Of a DNA stretch of 64,000 nucleotides, positions 12,989 through 24,600 are shown in pieces. A model generated the notes under the pieces. The model made no database searches. It had not been told where the DNA came from and was given only the letters and a program-made list of their open reading frames with translations. The translations under genes and the position numbers were made by a program. The DNA lies in the NCBI GenBank assembly GCA_030549495.1, contig JAUIRK010001057.1:1056501-1120500 (forward strand), written 5' to 3'. Origin of the DNA: Nectonema munidae (lineage: Eukaryota; Nematomorpha; Nectonematoida; Nectonematidae). How positions within the stretch are numbered: position 1 is the stretch's first letter; every line of letters begins with the position of its first letter.

Positions 12989-13103
12989 AGTTGTCTTTTT
13001 CTTTTAGTTCATGTTGAAACATTTAAAACATGCACAGATTTGCCCATTTTTCGTATTTTTTGTTTCATATGTGATGTATTCGTATCGGTTCTCTAAATAG
13101 TAG

Positions 13104-13136
13104 TATATAAAGAGAATGCTTTACATTCTCTCAGTT
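13104..13136 (+). promoter_or_regulatory. TATA box and initiator of the transposase gene
   Basis: TATATAAAG at 13,104-13,112 is followed by an arthropod-type initiator TCAGTT at 13,131-13,136. The distance from the TATA box to the initiator A (13,133) is 29 bases, canonical for RNA polymerase II. Transcription from here excludes the ATG at 13,116 and makes the ATG at 13,227 the first one in the message. Confidence 0.6.
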
Positions 13137-13226
13137 GTATTTATATATTGTCACATAAATTCTTGTAAAATACTATATATAATAGAGCTATTCTTTTGTA
13201 ACAAGGGCCGATTGGTGTTTAGTGAG

Positions 13227-14309
13227 ATGGAAAGTCCAGTTAGACTTGGACTCAGCATTTCTATCATGTATAACAAAATTTCAAATGAAAAAAAGGTTGA
13301 ATTAATCAAGCTTCTTTCCACAGAGTTTTTATCCATTAAGCGATCATCAGAAATCCTTGGTATAAAATACTCAACTGCAAAGTCTATCCTCCAAAATTAT
13401 GATGATAAGCACAGCAATGAAGACAACTCGAAAAAGTCCCATGGTGGACATAAAAAGAAGGTGCTTACACCTGAAAGACCCGTTTTTTTGGAAAGCTTAG
13501 TAGAGAGCAATCCCATGATGACTCTAGAAGAAATTGGAGAAAAAATCAAAGAAAAGTACTCGATAAAAATAGCTATTAGTACTATCCATAGCTACTTAGT
13601 GAATGACTTGAAAGTTACACTCAAGCGTGTTAATAAACAGATTGAAGCTGTAAATAGAGAAGACATTGTGTTAAAAAGAAAATGTTACACGCAAGAATTT
13701 CAAAATAGTGCTCCAAGCTCACAAGAGTCGTTGATTTTCATTGACGAAAGTGGTTTTAACTTGCACTTGAGTCGCTCACAAGCGCGATCAAAGAAAGGCA
13801 CCCGGGCAAGTGTAGTGATACCAACAAACAAAGGACATAATGTTTCCCTAGTTCTTGCTATGAATTGTTTCAAAGTCATTCACTATGAAATTATTGAAGA
13901 TGGCACTTGCAACAGTAAGAAATTTATGAAATTTATCGAAAATTTGTTCGAAAAGCTAAACCCAGATACTACAATTAAAAGCGATGCCTGGATTGTGCTT
14001 GATAATGCCAAAATTCACAAAAGTAAAGTAGTTAAAGAAATTTTTCAACAAAATGGAAAATACCTACTGAAGTTTCTTTCACCTTATTCTTTCATGTTAA
14101 ACCCTTGCGAGAATGTTTTCTCTAAGGTTAAAAGTAAAGTAAGAAACTTGATGACTTCATCAACGCAAAACATGTCTTTTTCTTCTATAATCAAAGAAGG
14201 TGTCAACTCCATTTCAACATTTGACTGTACAAACTACTACAGACATATGATGAATAATGTCAACATAGCTTCAACGGGACACTTATACAATCCAAACATT
14301 TATTCATGA
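13227..14309 (+). CDS. Tc1-like DD35E transposase
   Basis: A transposase of 360 aa that should bind the terminal repeats and move the element by cut and paste. The N-terminal third has two helix-turn-helix-like segments (NEKKVELIKLLSTEFLSI with YSTAKSIL, and MTLEEIGEKIKEKYSI with STIHSYL), a paired-type DNA-binding layout. The catalytic core shows the first Asp in FIDESGF, the second in IVLDNAKIH, and the Glu in LNPCENVFSKVK, with 35 residues between the second Asp and the Glu (DD35E). The frame runs without interruption to TGA. The start at 13,227 is chosen because the predicted transcription start is 13,133; an upstream in-frame ATG at 13,116 precedes it, and ATG 13,266 is an alternative. 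All catalytic residues are present, so activity is plausible. Confidence 0.85.
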   Translation: MESPVRLGLSISIMYNKISNEKKVELIKLLSTEFLSIKRSSEILGIKYSTAKSILQNYDDKHSNEDNSKKSHGGHKKKVLTPERPVFLESLVESNPMMTLEEIGEKIKEKYSIKIAISTIHSYLVNDLKVTLKRVNKQIEAVNREDIVLKRKCYTQEFQNSAPSSQESLIFIDESGFNLHLSRSQARSKKGTRASVVIPTNKGHNVSLVLAMNCFKVIHYEIIEDGTCNSKKFMKFIENLFEKLNPDTTIKSDAWIVLDNAKIHKSKVVKEIFQQNGKYLLKFLSPYSFMLNPCENVFSKVKSKVRNLMTSSTQNMSFSSIIKEGVNSISTFDCTNYYRHMMNNVNIASTGHLYNPNIYS

Positions 14310-14315
14310 TTTTTA

Positions 14316-14321
14316 AATAAA
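14316..14321 (+). terminator. poly(A) signal of transposase gene
   Basis: AATAAA lies seven bases after the transposase stop codon, consistent with a compact self-contained transcription unit. Confidence 0.55.
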
Positions 14322-14388
14322 TTCCACTTTATTTACGTTTTATAAATTGATTTTAAGAGCTTGCTCATGAGCTATTTTGAAATTTTTA

Positions 14389-14688
14389 TTTTAAAGTAAA
14401 AAATTTCGTAAAATTAAAGAAATATATTTCCACGTTTTCTTTACTTTAAAGCAGATTTAATGATAAAGTCAGAAGGACGAACTTAAAATGAAAAAAGACG
14501 AACTTGAAATGAAAAGGGACGAATTTAAAATGAAAAAGGACGAACTTAAAATGAAAAAAGACGAACTTAAAATGAAAAAGGACGAACTTAAAATGAAAAA
14601 AGACGAACTTAAAGTGAAAAAAGACGAACTTAAAATGAAAAAGGACGAACTTAAAATGAAAAAGGACGAACTTAAAGTGAAAATGCTA
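14389..14688 (+). repeat. right terminal inverted repeat with 10-unit minisatellite
   Basis: Inverted copy of the left end. Ten 21-bp units (GACGAACTTAAAATGAAAAAG and variants) occupy about 14,476-14,685. Unit variants occur in nearly the same order as on the left: the second unit from the inside carries the same Lys-to-Glu and Lys-to-Arg variants, and the tenth is the Val variant on both sides. The arrays therefore descend from one array and have not been scrambled. Confidence 0.85.
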
Positions 14689-14846
14689 TAATAATTTAAA
14701 CCAATCAGAATGCTTCAAACACATACACACATATAAACTCATCACACATATAAAAACACACACAAAAGATATATAAATAATTTCAACCAATCAGAATGCT
14801 TCCAGCGACAGACAGACACACAGACGCTAGCTTATTATAATATAGA

Positions 14847-15602
14847 TAGTATACGGTTTTTTGGCAATGAATTTGTTGATTGATTAGCTAAATTTCTTAT
14901 TGATAAAACTTTGAGATTTTTCTTTTTTTGTTTATCTCATCTAAAAATATTTAAAAAGGAAAATTAGAAATTTTGTACCCAACATCAAAGTAGTCTCATA
15001 TATAAAATTTTATTATTAAAATTTAAAAAAAAATAAAATTTGTTGTTCTTATGGTAGAATTTGTTAATTGGTTAGTTGGATACTGCTGGTGAAATAATTA
15101 AGCTTTAGTTCTTTAATCTATGACGTGGCTGATGACCCTTAACATTTAATCTTTCACTGCGCAAAAACTAGAAAATTAACTTAGGAATTCATATATAAAA
15201 AATGTAAAACTTTTGGTCTTACAGTGAATTTTATAAACAACATCTTAATCATAAATTGTTCAAAATACCTTGCCTATTGTTAAATCAATTGCAAGTATTT
15301 TTCATTTACTTCAACTTTAACATCTTTCTTTCTCTTAACTTTTATTTTTGCTTTACTGTTTTCTTATTTTTATATTACTAAACTTATTTTGCGTAGACAA
15401 AATAATCCATACAACATATCTATCTATAATATATATCATTTTTGCAGCTCTGTGCCAGCTTTTGAGTTCTTTTTAACTTAGAAGCTGTGTCAAAAAACAA
15501 ACATCTTATTAGATTTTTTGTTTTTTTGTACTCTTAATTCTCTTTTGTTCCATTATTTATTTCTGCAAAATATTTGATAATTTAAAACTTTTTTTTTTAT
15601 GT
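14847..15602 (+). other. region upstream of RHEB exon 1
   Basis: AT-rich flank of the Helitron and the presumed 5' flank of RHEB. No TATA box with an initiator at proper spacing is convincing, and no 5' untranslated exon was recognised. A T-rich tract directly precedes the RHEB start codon and could be either leader or intron sequence. Confidence 0.4.
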
Positions 15603-15651
15603 ATGGCATTTTTAACTCGGAAAATATGTATAATGGGTTATCGATCTGTTG
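15603..15651 (+). CDS. Rheb: RHEB exon 1
   Basis: ATG plus 16 codons and one base, encoding MAFLTRKICIMGYRSVG with the last Gly split. Donor GTAAAT. It carries the first half of the P-loop, including the RHEB-typical Arg (residue 14). The start is the only ATG at the right distance before the conserved KI-x-x-x-GYRS motif. Confidence 0.92.
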
Positions 15652-18600
15652 GTAAATCTTCTTAATTTCTATACCAGACTGAGATTTAAATGTCAATAGT
15701 ATCAAATTTTATATTTTGGAAATCCAAATTATTTCATTTTATCTAAAATAAATCAGATGCTTAAATTATTATTTGAAAAGATGAATATTTACAATTTAAT
15801 AGAAATTAATAATTATCTAACTATTACTTGTACTAAAATTCAAATAAACTAGTACTTGTAGTCAGGGCAACATTAATGTCATCGCCCTTACTACTAATCT
15901 GATTTTAGAATCTTCACTGAAATAAATTGCCTCACAGCTAAAAATATTATCATATATATAATTTAGGAAAAGAAACATCAACTTCAATTGGTTGTATTCT
16001 TTTCCACAAACTAATTAGTTTTTAAATATCCTCCCCACAATATTGAAACAAAACTCCGTATTTTTGAAATTAAATTAGTTTTTATTTCTAAATTTAATTC
16101 GTTTGGTTTTGTATTTAAATAATTTTGGTAAAATTTTTTTATAATGGGGAAATACGCTGCACTTAGATTTAAGTTGATCTAATGTTAAGCAGGTGTTAAC
16201 CTTTTTTTATAAAGCATAATAGAGGTTCTTGTTTTTCATTTTAAGAAAGTTAGTATTACCCGGGCTTAGAATTTTAAAAGATTCTAAAATTTTATATTAT
16301 AGTCTGTAAACCTGTTTATAAAGTGGGAATCTAACCTATCTACGTAGATGATTTAAGTTGATTATAATACCAATACGCATTTTTATATAAGCAAATACAT
16401 CATATTGGTAACAGGAGTTATTTCTAGAGATTAATTTCTATCTTTTAACTACATTTAACGTTTTGTATCTTGTTTATTTTAAAATTTTAGGTACGTAATA
16501 ACCAATTTATGTATGAAATGACTTGGCTACCAAATGTTTTGGTTACAAAATGTCTTGAACCCATTGTTTATACTTACTATATATTTAATGAAGAACCTCC
16601 TAAATATATTTGATCCTACCCATTTCATTATACTTTTTACTAACATTTATAACAGGAAAGCTCATTCTCAATACATGACAGCTTCTAATCTATATTTCTG
16701 ATTCATTTTAAATAGATATTGATTTAAACCAGAGGTCTTCAAAGTGGGGGTTGCGACCCCTCGTATTTCCGTAGAAAGGGGATCGCCACAATTATAATTA
16801 TAAAATTTTTTTTATAATATTTAACATTGTAGTTTTACTAATTTAAAAACAAACATCAATTTTTAAAATAAATTGACAATCATTTAATTTGAATTGTATT
16901 ATTAAACTTTATCAAGACAGACAAATAATATAATATTAAATTATAACTTACGCTTAACGTTTTCTTTTGTCTTATTTCTCACCTTCACTTATAAACTATA
17001 AATTATATCTTTTTAATAGGATCATGTCGCGCTTATATTTGTTATTTTCAGATAAATTAACGATGTATAAGTGGCTATTAAACAAGAGAAAAACCTCTGA
17101 TGATTTGATTGATGCTGGTACTATCGTAACTTGTGCAACCTGTTCTAAAACAAAAGAAAATAAGCTTTGTAATGTGAAACAAAAAAAGTACAACGAAACA
17201 TATTTACAATTTAGATTTACATTTATTGAAATAAATAATGAACAGCGCCCAATGTGTGTGGTTTGCAGTGAGCAAGTAAAAGCATGAAGCCTGCAAAATT
17301 GAAAACCCATCTTGAAACTAAACATCCTTCTTGTGTTAACAAACCCGTGGAGTATTTTTAAAGATTTTTGCAATCTACAAGAAAACAACAATCAAATATC
17401 GAAGCGCATTCTGTAACAAATTTAAAATATTTGCAGTCATCGTATGAAGCATCATATTTGATTTCAAAGGCTAAAAAACCGTTTACAATTAGAGAAGATC
17501 TTGCTTTTCCAATAGCCATCAGAATGACCGAAATTCTTATTGGACAAAAATATGCAAAAGTATTAAAAAGATTCCTATAGCTGACACCACAGTAAGCAGA
17601 AGAATTTCAAAAATTAGCGAGGACTTATTTGAACAATTATTAGAAAGAATTAAATGTAAATCAAAATTTGGAATTCAATTGGACGAAACAACGCATATCA
17701 CAAACATGGCACCATTAACGATGGCTACCACAACGATTTTCATGAAGATTTGTTTTTTTGCAAGCCCCTAGAAGCACACGCTACAGATGAAGCTATGTTT
17801 CATAAAGTAGTTTCCACAGTAAGGTCAAATCCGTTTGTAAAAAAGAAGTAATCTTGACTCATTGCATGATTTATCAGGAAGTGCTAGCAACAAAAAAAAT
17901 TAGCGAAGAATTGTGTGAAGTGCTACAAGTTTCAGTAAAAATAATCAATTACATTAAAGGCACCCGACTCTTTACGAATTTTTGCAAAGAAATGGGCTCG
18001 GAATTTGAATCCTTGCTGCTTCACACAGATATTAGATGGCTTTCAAAAGGGCGAGCTTTAAGAAGGCTAGCGACTTTAAAAAATGAAGTCATGTTATTTT
18101 TATCAAGTAATGACTCTGCCTTGGTAAAATACTTTCACAATGAAGACTGGGTTTGCAAACTTTGTTATTTATCAGACATTCTTGACAAGCTTAATGAACT
18201 CAACATATCATTGCAAGGTGCAAATACAAATGTTTTTACATTAACTTCGAAAATTCAAGGTTTCATTAAAAAAAACGAATGTCTGGTTGATTAATGTAAA
18301 CACATACGAAATGTTTCCATGTTTGGAAGAGTTCATGACTGAAAAAAACTAAGTTTTGAAAAGGTTAAAACAGTCATAATCGCCAATTTAGTAAGTTTAT
18401 CAGAAAATTTCAAAAGTATTTTCTTAAAGAATCAGATATGAACCAATTTGCTTGGATTCAAAATCCATTTGATGTTGAGATCGAAAAGGTGAGTAATCTT
18501 ACAGTAAACGCACAGGAAGAATTGGCAGAACTTTCTTCTGATTCTTCTTTAAAAATCACGTTTGCTAAAATGAGTCTTATATCGTTTTGGTCTGGTCTTG

Positions 18601-21600
18601 GTTCAGAATATTCAAACTTATCTCAGCTTGCAATAAACAAGCTTCTACCTTTTGCATCAACTTATTTATGCGAAAATGCTTTTTCGGCATTAACTTATCT
18701 AAAAACAAAAAATCGAGTAAATTTGAAAAGTATCGAAACCGTATTAAGACCAGCTTTGACAAAGTTAGAGCCTAGATTTGATCCTTTATGCAAAAAAATG
18801 CAAGCGCACCAATCTAAATAAATGAAATGATATAATCTTAAAATGATATATAAATTTAGCTGCTATTATCTTTTACAAGTCCTTATTTTTTCTAACATAT
18901 GCTTATTTTAATCATTCTTTTTTTTGTGAATTCTTTAAAAGTAAAATATTTTTATTTCATGCTTAGCTAATTTTGATTTTTTAAAGGAATAAATTTTTTT
19001 TCGCTGCATTAACTTATTTTTTTATTGATAAAAAATTTTGCTGGGTGGCAAAAAAAAGAATTTTCAAAAAGGAGTTGCGGAGAAAAAAGTTTGGAGAACA
19101 CTGATTTAAACCATTGTGTGTTTCTTATGAATTTTTGTTTGAGGTGCTTTTCAATGAATATTGATAGTTATCGAACTATTTATTATGTTATATTTTATAT
19201 AAATTAGTGAAAAAAAATAAAAAATTTTAGTTTATTTCAATCGAAACTCACAGGACGAGAGTTTGTTTCAGAGGGAGGGGGCAGCCCCCGGAGCCCCACC
19301 TTTGCCTGCTAGTAATAGTTTATGTTTAAAGCTTTTACTATAAAATATGAAATGATAATTTTCTAATATTGACCTTTATTTTTAAAGGTTTTTTTTCAAG
19401 ATATAAAAAGATTGTTTTATGAAATAACACATATTTTTTTAATTTGGCAATCTCTGAATTTTAAATAACTTTTTGAATATGTTCTTTCACATTATTAAAT
19501 TGCTGTGCATGTATAATAACTAATGAATCGGTAGCGGCTTGATCTGCTTATTCTTTTAATCAACATTGGCACATACGGCAACTCTACTGATTTAGACAGT
19601 AGTTATGATTTTTAAGTATTTCTAACGCCTACCGCTTTTGTTACAAATTCTACCGCTTTTTATTAGTGTCTGGTTGACAGTTTTGTAGCATTATTATCGT
19701 ACAGTGGTCATAATATATGAAAGTAAATGTTAATGTAAAAATAGTTACCTTACTAAAAATTATACTTCTACTTGAAAGCTTTCATTTATCTTTGGAACAA
19801 GTCTAGTTAAAGGTATGAGAAATACCTTGTACTCAGTTTTGGCATGCAAGTTAAACATTTTTGCTATACTTTCTGCTATGAGTGCGAACCCACTTGTGAT
19901 GGTCTACGTTATGATACGAAAAGGAATTTTAAAACGTAATAACGTAATTTAAATAGGCAAAAAATGCTTAATGTTAACTTAATTAATGAAATATTTCAAT
20001 ATTCTTTCTGCATTTCTTTTTTATTCAACTCATTTATTCCAATTACAATAGCCAAGAATGTTCATTCAACAGTGACTTGAGTAGCTGACAATGATAAGAC
20101 AATTTCATCCACTCTTTTCAAACAACCATTTTTATTTAGCCACCATTGAAAAACATCTTTCGTTTAGTCAATTCTATATACACCATTAAATGTTCCACCT
20201 TCCTTTTCACATTTACTTCCTTTTTCTTTTAGAATCTTTTCTATGAAATCAATGTTCTCATTGACTGCTTCATCATCAATAATCTCATTTTCCACAGTTT
20301 CTTTTAAACCTTGAAAATTTGATTCCCATCATTCTCATTTTAATCCAAAATTTTAATTCTACTATAAGATTCAAAATATGCTCGATTGTCAAATAAAAAG
20401 GATTAACATTGTGCAAGATAAAAATAAATTTATCCAGCTTCCATGAACACAGTTGCTAAAAATGCAGGGTTTTCAACAATAGTAGGTTCTCCTTTTTCAA
20501 TATACATTATGATTTCTTGGGAGTATACTAAAAATCTACACACTTATTCCTTCAGAAAAAAATATAATTCTTGTCTTAAAAACTAACAATTGAAGGGAGT
20601 TAAACATTTGAATGATCAAAACTTAACAAATATGATAAAATTACTGTAAAGAAGAAGAAATGGAAGAAAAAAAAATATATAAAATTTCAAATGATACAAC
20701 AGCTCTAATCTGTATAATGTATGGACTGGATAGGCAATAAGCACAAACATATTTGAAAAAGTCTTACTATTCCGATTGATTATAATTGTAAGTTAAAATC
20801 ACATATGTTCCCGTTTGCAAATGTTGATTGCTTTATTGCCTTTGTTTTAGCTGAGAAAAAGTAATAGGTAAATCATCCCCTTATGCAGCAATATATAATA
20901 ATCAACCAGAGGAAGTAGATCTTACCTCGACATTCAACTCACACTGCCTTGAGAAGTATGTATGCCTCAAAAGAAGAAAGTATACAATTAATTAAATTTG
21001 AGTGTATGACAAGTATGTTCGTGTGTAATGTTTATATGGAAAAACGGTACGTAAAGAGATGGATTTGGCAAAATTTCATCTGACAATTTACATTCAGAAA
21101 AGATGTATTTTAAATCACCAAACATTTAAAGTATCTTAGGTGAAATTATCTCAAATTAATTTAAATAGTGATATTTTAATTTGAAACTAAATAAATTTTA
21201 TCCGAAGTAAAATTTTGCAACTAAAGTCGTTTGTGTTTAAATTCACTTATTTATTAACAAAACCTCGTATACCTTGTATGTTACATCCCTTTTGTTCTCT
21301 TATGTGGTCTTACCAACAGGGTTGCTGAGCCAGAGTCGGAAATTTTAAATTTTAAATTGGAATCGGATTAGGCATCTGATAAAATTTAATAGTCGGATAT
21401 TTTTAAGTATTAAAAATCATTTTTTTATGCATTTTAAATACTGGAATTTTTTTATTTTTGATAACTCAGCTTTGCCCTCTTTTATTCAAAGCTAGAATTA
21501 AGTGTTCGTTTTAAATATTTAAAATTTTTGAGTATTTGCAGTCTGGGTCGGATTTTTTGAATTTTTGAGTCAAAGTCGGATATGTTTCCCTGAATTTGCC

Positions 21601-24600
21601 ACCCTCCTTACCAGACCACTGATAATAGTTTTAAAATAATCACAAATATCTTCGTTGTGCGAATCTTATATAAAATTCTTTTTTTGTAATAGGAAAATCT
21701 TCACTAACTATTCAATATGTTGATGGCCAGTTTGTTGACTCCTATGATCCAACAATAGAAAATAGTATGTTTTTTATGCTTTTTAATACTTCCTTATTAT
21801 TTTTATGGCTAAAGCAAGACGCATATATATATTATATATATTTCATAATAAAAGAGATGGTTTCACCAAACTTGCAAAAAAGTTATTAATTCTGTTCGCC
21901 AACTTTACTGCTAATTTCACCAAGGCGAATTTACTAATGCCTAGCTTAACCGGTTATAGACCACAGTCGACATATGTCGATTTTACAAAAATGTGAATCG
22001 TCTGTGTTTATCAATGCTCTTTAATACAAACTTTCTGCTTTACATTAGTCTCGTTATTCTGGCCGTTAACGGGTTAAGCATATAAATAATTCATAGATTA
22101 GGAAGATGTGTGTCACTTTCTCGCGAAGAAAAAGGATAGGGCATTTTCAGGGAAAAATATTTTAAATGGGGCAAAATAATAGTAATAGTGTTTTGGGACC
22201 GTTAGTGTTTGTTATGCCAACTCTTGTTCTACCTCATTTAGCATAGGCGTTATCTACTCCCTATTCTTACTTAGCATTGTGCATAGGAAGCAGTAGTGAA
22301 CTAAAATATAGCAAACATTTTAATTTTTCAAGCTTTCACAAAGAAGATAAGTTTTCGTGGAAACGACTTCGATATTCAACTTGTAGATACTGCTGGACAA
22401 GTACACGCGTTATTTTCTTTGTAGGGGAATCCTTACGAATGTACTTTTTAGGACGAATACAGTATTATGCCTCAGTCCTATTTCATTGATGTTCATGGCT
22501 ACATCCTCGTCTACTCTGTCACATCCAAAAAATCGTGAGTTTTACTCATTTTCCTTAATGCCAAATCCTGCATCTTTTTTTCAGTTTTGATGTTGTAAAG
22601 CTGATACACGAAAAAGTGATTGAAATGTCTAGCAAATCTCAGTATGTCTTGATATATTTTATCCTCACGCACTTACTGCACACTGTATACACGCTTAAAT
22701 CACCTAATTCGTAAATTTCACTCAATAAATTCGTAACAAATAAGAGCCATTTGTTATTAGGATGCAAAAATATTTTCTTTGTGCCTTGGCAAGCAAATAC
22801 ATTGCTTTCTAAGCAAAAGTTCCGGCACCTTTTTAGTTCTATATCGATACTTCAAATAAATGATGACTTTTGCCTGCATTTACAATTATTTTATGGCGTT
22901 GAAAAAATATCATGACATTTAAATTTGTTAAGATCTTGCTAAGAGGCTGTCGATTCTCCGTAAAACCAAGCATGTTTAGGCATAAGCTAATACATCCTGT
23001 GTCGATAGTATCGGTGCATGTCTACCTACAGGTAACTTGTCAGATTTTTTTATATATAAATCACAAACACTGTAAATTCTATCGTGTCCTTATTAATACC
23101 CTGAGAATAAAATGTTCTCTTAGAAAATTAAATGTACTTCTTTTTGAATAAAAAGCTCAAAACGGTTAAATATTTTATTAAAAAATTTTATAGGTATAAG
23201 CTGGACTGGTGAGCTTGAGCGCCAGATCATTTTTGAGGAGCCGTAGCCAAGCTGATCACATTGAGTGGAGCCAGAGCGGGAGCTACTAGAAATTTGAAAA
23301 ATCAAACTGATAGGCTAATTTTTACTAAATCAAACTAATAAGCAATGAAACAAACCAATTAATAGAACAAAAAAGTAATATAAAAGTTAATTTACAAAAG
23401 ACAAACAACTAACAATAAAGCTAATTACAAAAATGTATATATTATTTAACTTTTGAAGGAATTCATTAACACATTTACAGACTGCTTATAACTAACTAAG
23501 TAATGAAGAAACCTATTAGCGAACAAACTAACAACTAATCACGAACTAATTGCTTTAAAAAGTTGCTTATTTGTTAATCTATTTGACTTATCAATGAAAA
23601 AAAAAGTTATTCTCAACTTTCAAAAATTTTTATTAAGATTATTTAAATTTTCGAGCTTACGCTCCTTTTCAAGAATTTTTAAATATGAAAAGATATGAAT
23701 GAAAATTAATATTCTTGTGTTGCTAACTCACTTACGTTTAGAAATGGAAATAAAGTTGAAACAAATAAAAAATAAATATAAAGAAGTGTGAAGTATGAAG
23801 TAAATGATGGAATAAAATTATGTACCTACTTAAAAGCAATAATGATGATGTGTGTGAGTGAAAGACGTGAGGAGTGTGAGGGGGATGATAGAAACAATAA
23901 TACACGTGTGTAGGCTGAATTTCCATGTTCTTGAAAACGAAGTTGTGGGTTACCTTTTAAGAAAGTGTATTTAAATGTGAAGAAAATTAAAACCGCATTC
24001 AACTGAAGTCCGGATAAGTGCATCATAGAGAAAGATGGAGTTTTATCCATCTTTGTGCGTTCGTGTGAATAATTTGAGAATGCATTACTTAGTGTAATCG
24101 CAATCTTCACTACATATGTTTCCATCTTTATTGTTTGGAATTTTTGAACGCTGCATTCAAGTGACGCCAGTATTTTCTCAAAATGTATCATCGGTATACG
24201 GAAGATTGTATTGGAAAGAGTCTATTTACAAGAATGGTCTCCAACAATTAATTGATCATGAAGGTTATTATTTTAAGGTAAAATAAGAACTTTTTGAGAG
24301 GAATTTAATTTCGCGAAGACAAAAATTGCTTTACAGTTTTGTGAAGAAGTGGATTTTGTCTCTACTTGTCTTTTCGCTGCGTTAGACATTTTTTTAAAAA
24401 TAATCTTTTTTTCTTAATTTCGTTATATTCTCGTAGGGAGTCTTTTTGACTTGCGACCTAATTTATAAATTTTTTATTTTTTCTTTATGATGTCCAATAA
24501 TTTTTTTCTAACATTTTAGAGTGCCTATCGTTTTAGTTGGAAACAAAATTGATCTTCATAATGACAGGTTATCTTTTCCTTCTAATATACATATTAAAAA

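Larger units (their letters stand above)
12273..14688 (+). mobile_element. intact Tc1/mariner-superfamily transposon (DD35E)
   Basis: This is a 2,416-bp element flanked by TA at 12,271-12,272 and 14,689-14,690, the target duplication of this superfamily. Its ends are inverted repeats of about 300 bp starting TAGCATTTTCACTTTAAG, mostly a 21-bp minisatellite. The interior carries a promoter, one long transposase frame without interruption and a poly(A) signal. It is inserted in a small Helitron, whose sequence continues in the same direction on both sides. The intact frame and the close match between the two ends suggest recent insertion. Confidence 0.85.
11913..14846 (-). mobile_element. short non-autonomous Helitron carrying a nested transposon
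   Basis: On the - strand it begins TCTATATTATAATAAGCTAGC followed by TCTGTGTGTCTGTC, a common Helitron 5' start. It ends in a GC-rich hairpin (CGAGCGAAGCGAG) followed by GGCTAG. The flanks are A before TC and T after CTAG, as expected for insertion between A and T. Without the inserted Tc1-like element it is only about 516 bp and encodes nothing. Near 11,990-12,029 a second Helitron 3'-like end points the other way, and a block containing GTAGTGTGTAT is duplicated, so the 3' region is rearranged. The motif ACCAATCAGAATGCTTC appears three times inside. Confidence 0.65.

Noticed and set aside
23826-24191. 121-codon - strand frame in RHEB intron 5
   Set aside because: No recognisable domain, non-ATG-like composition, lies in an intron between two solid RHEB exons; only a short block at 24,091-24,133 recurs at 24,865-24,917.
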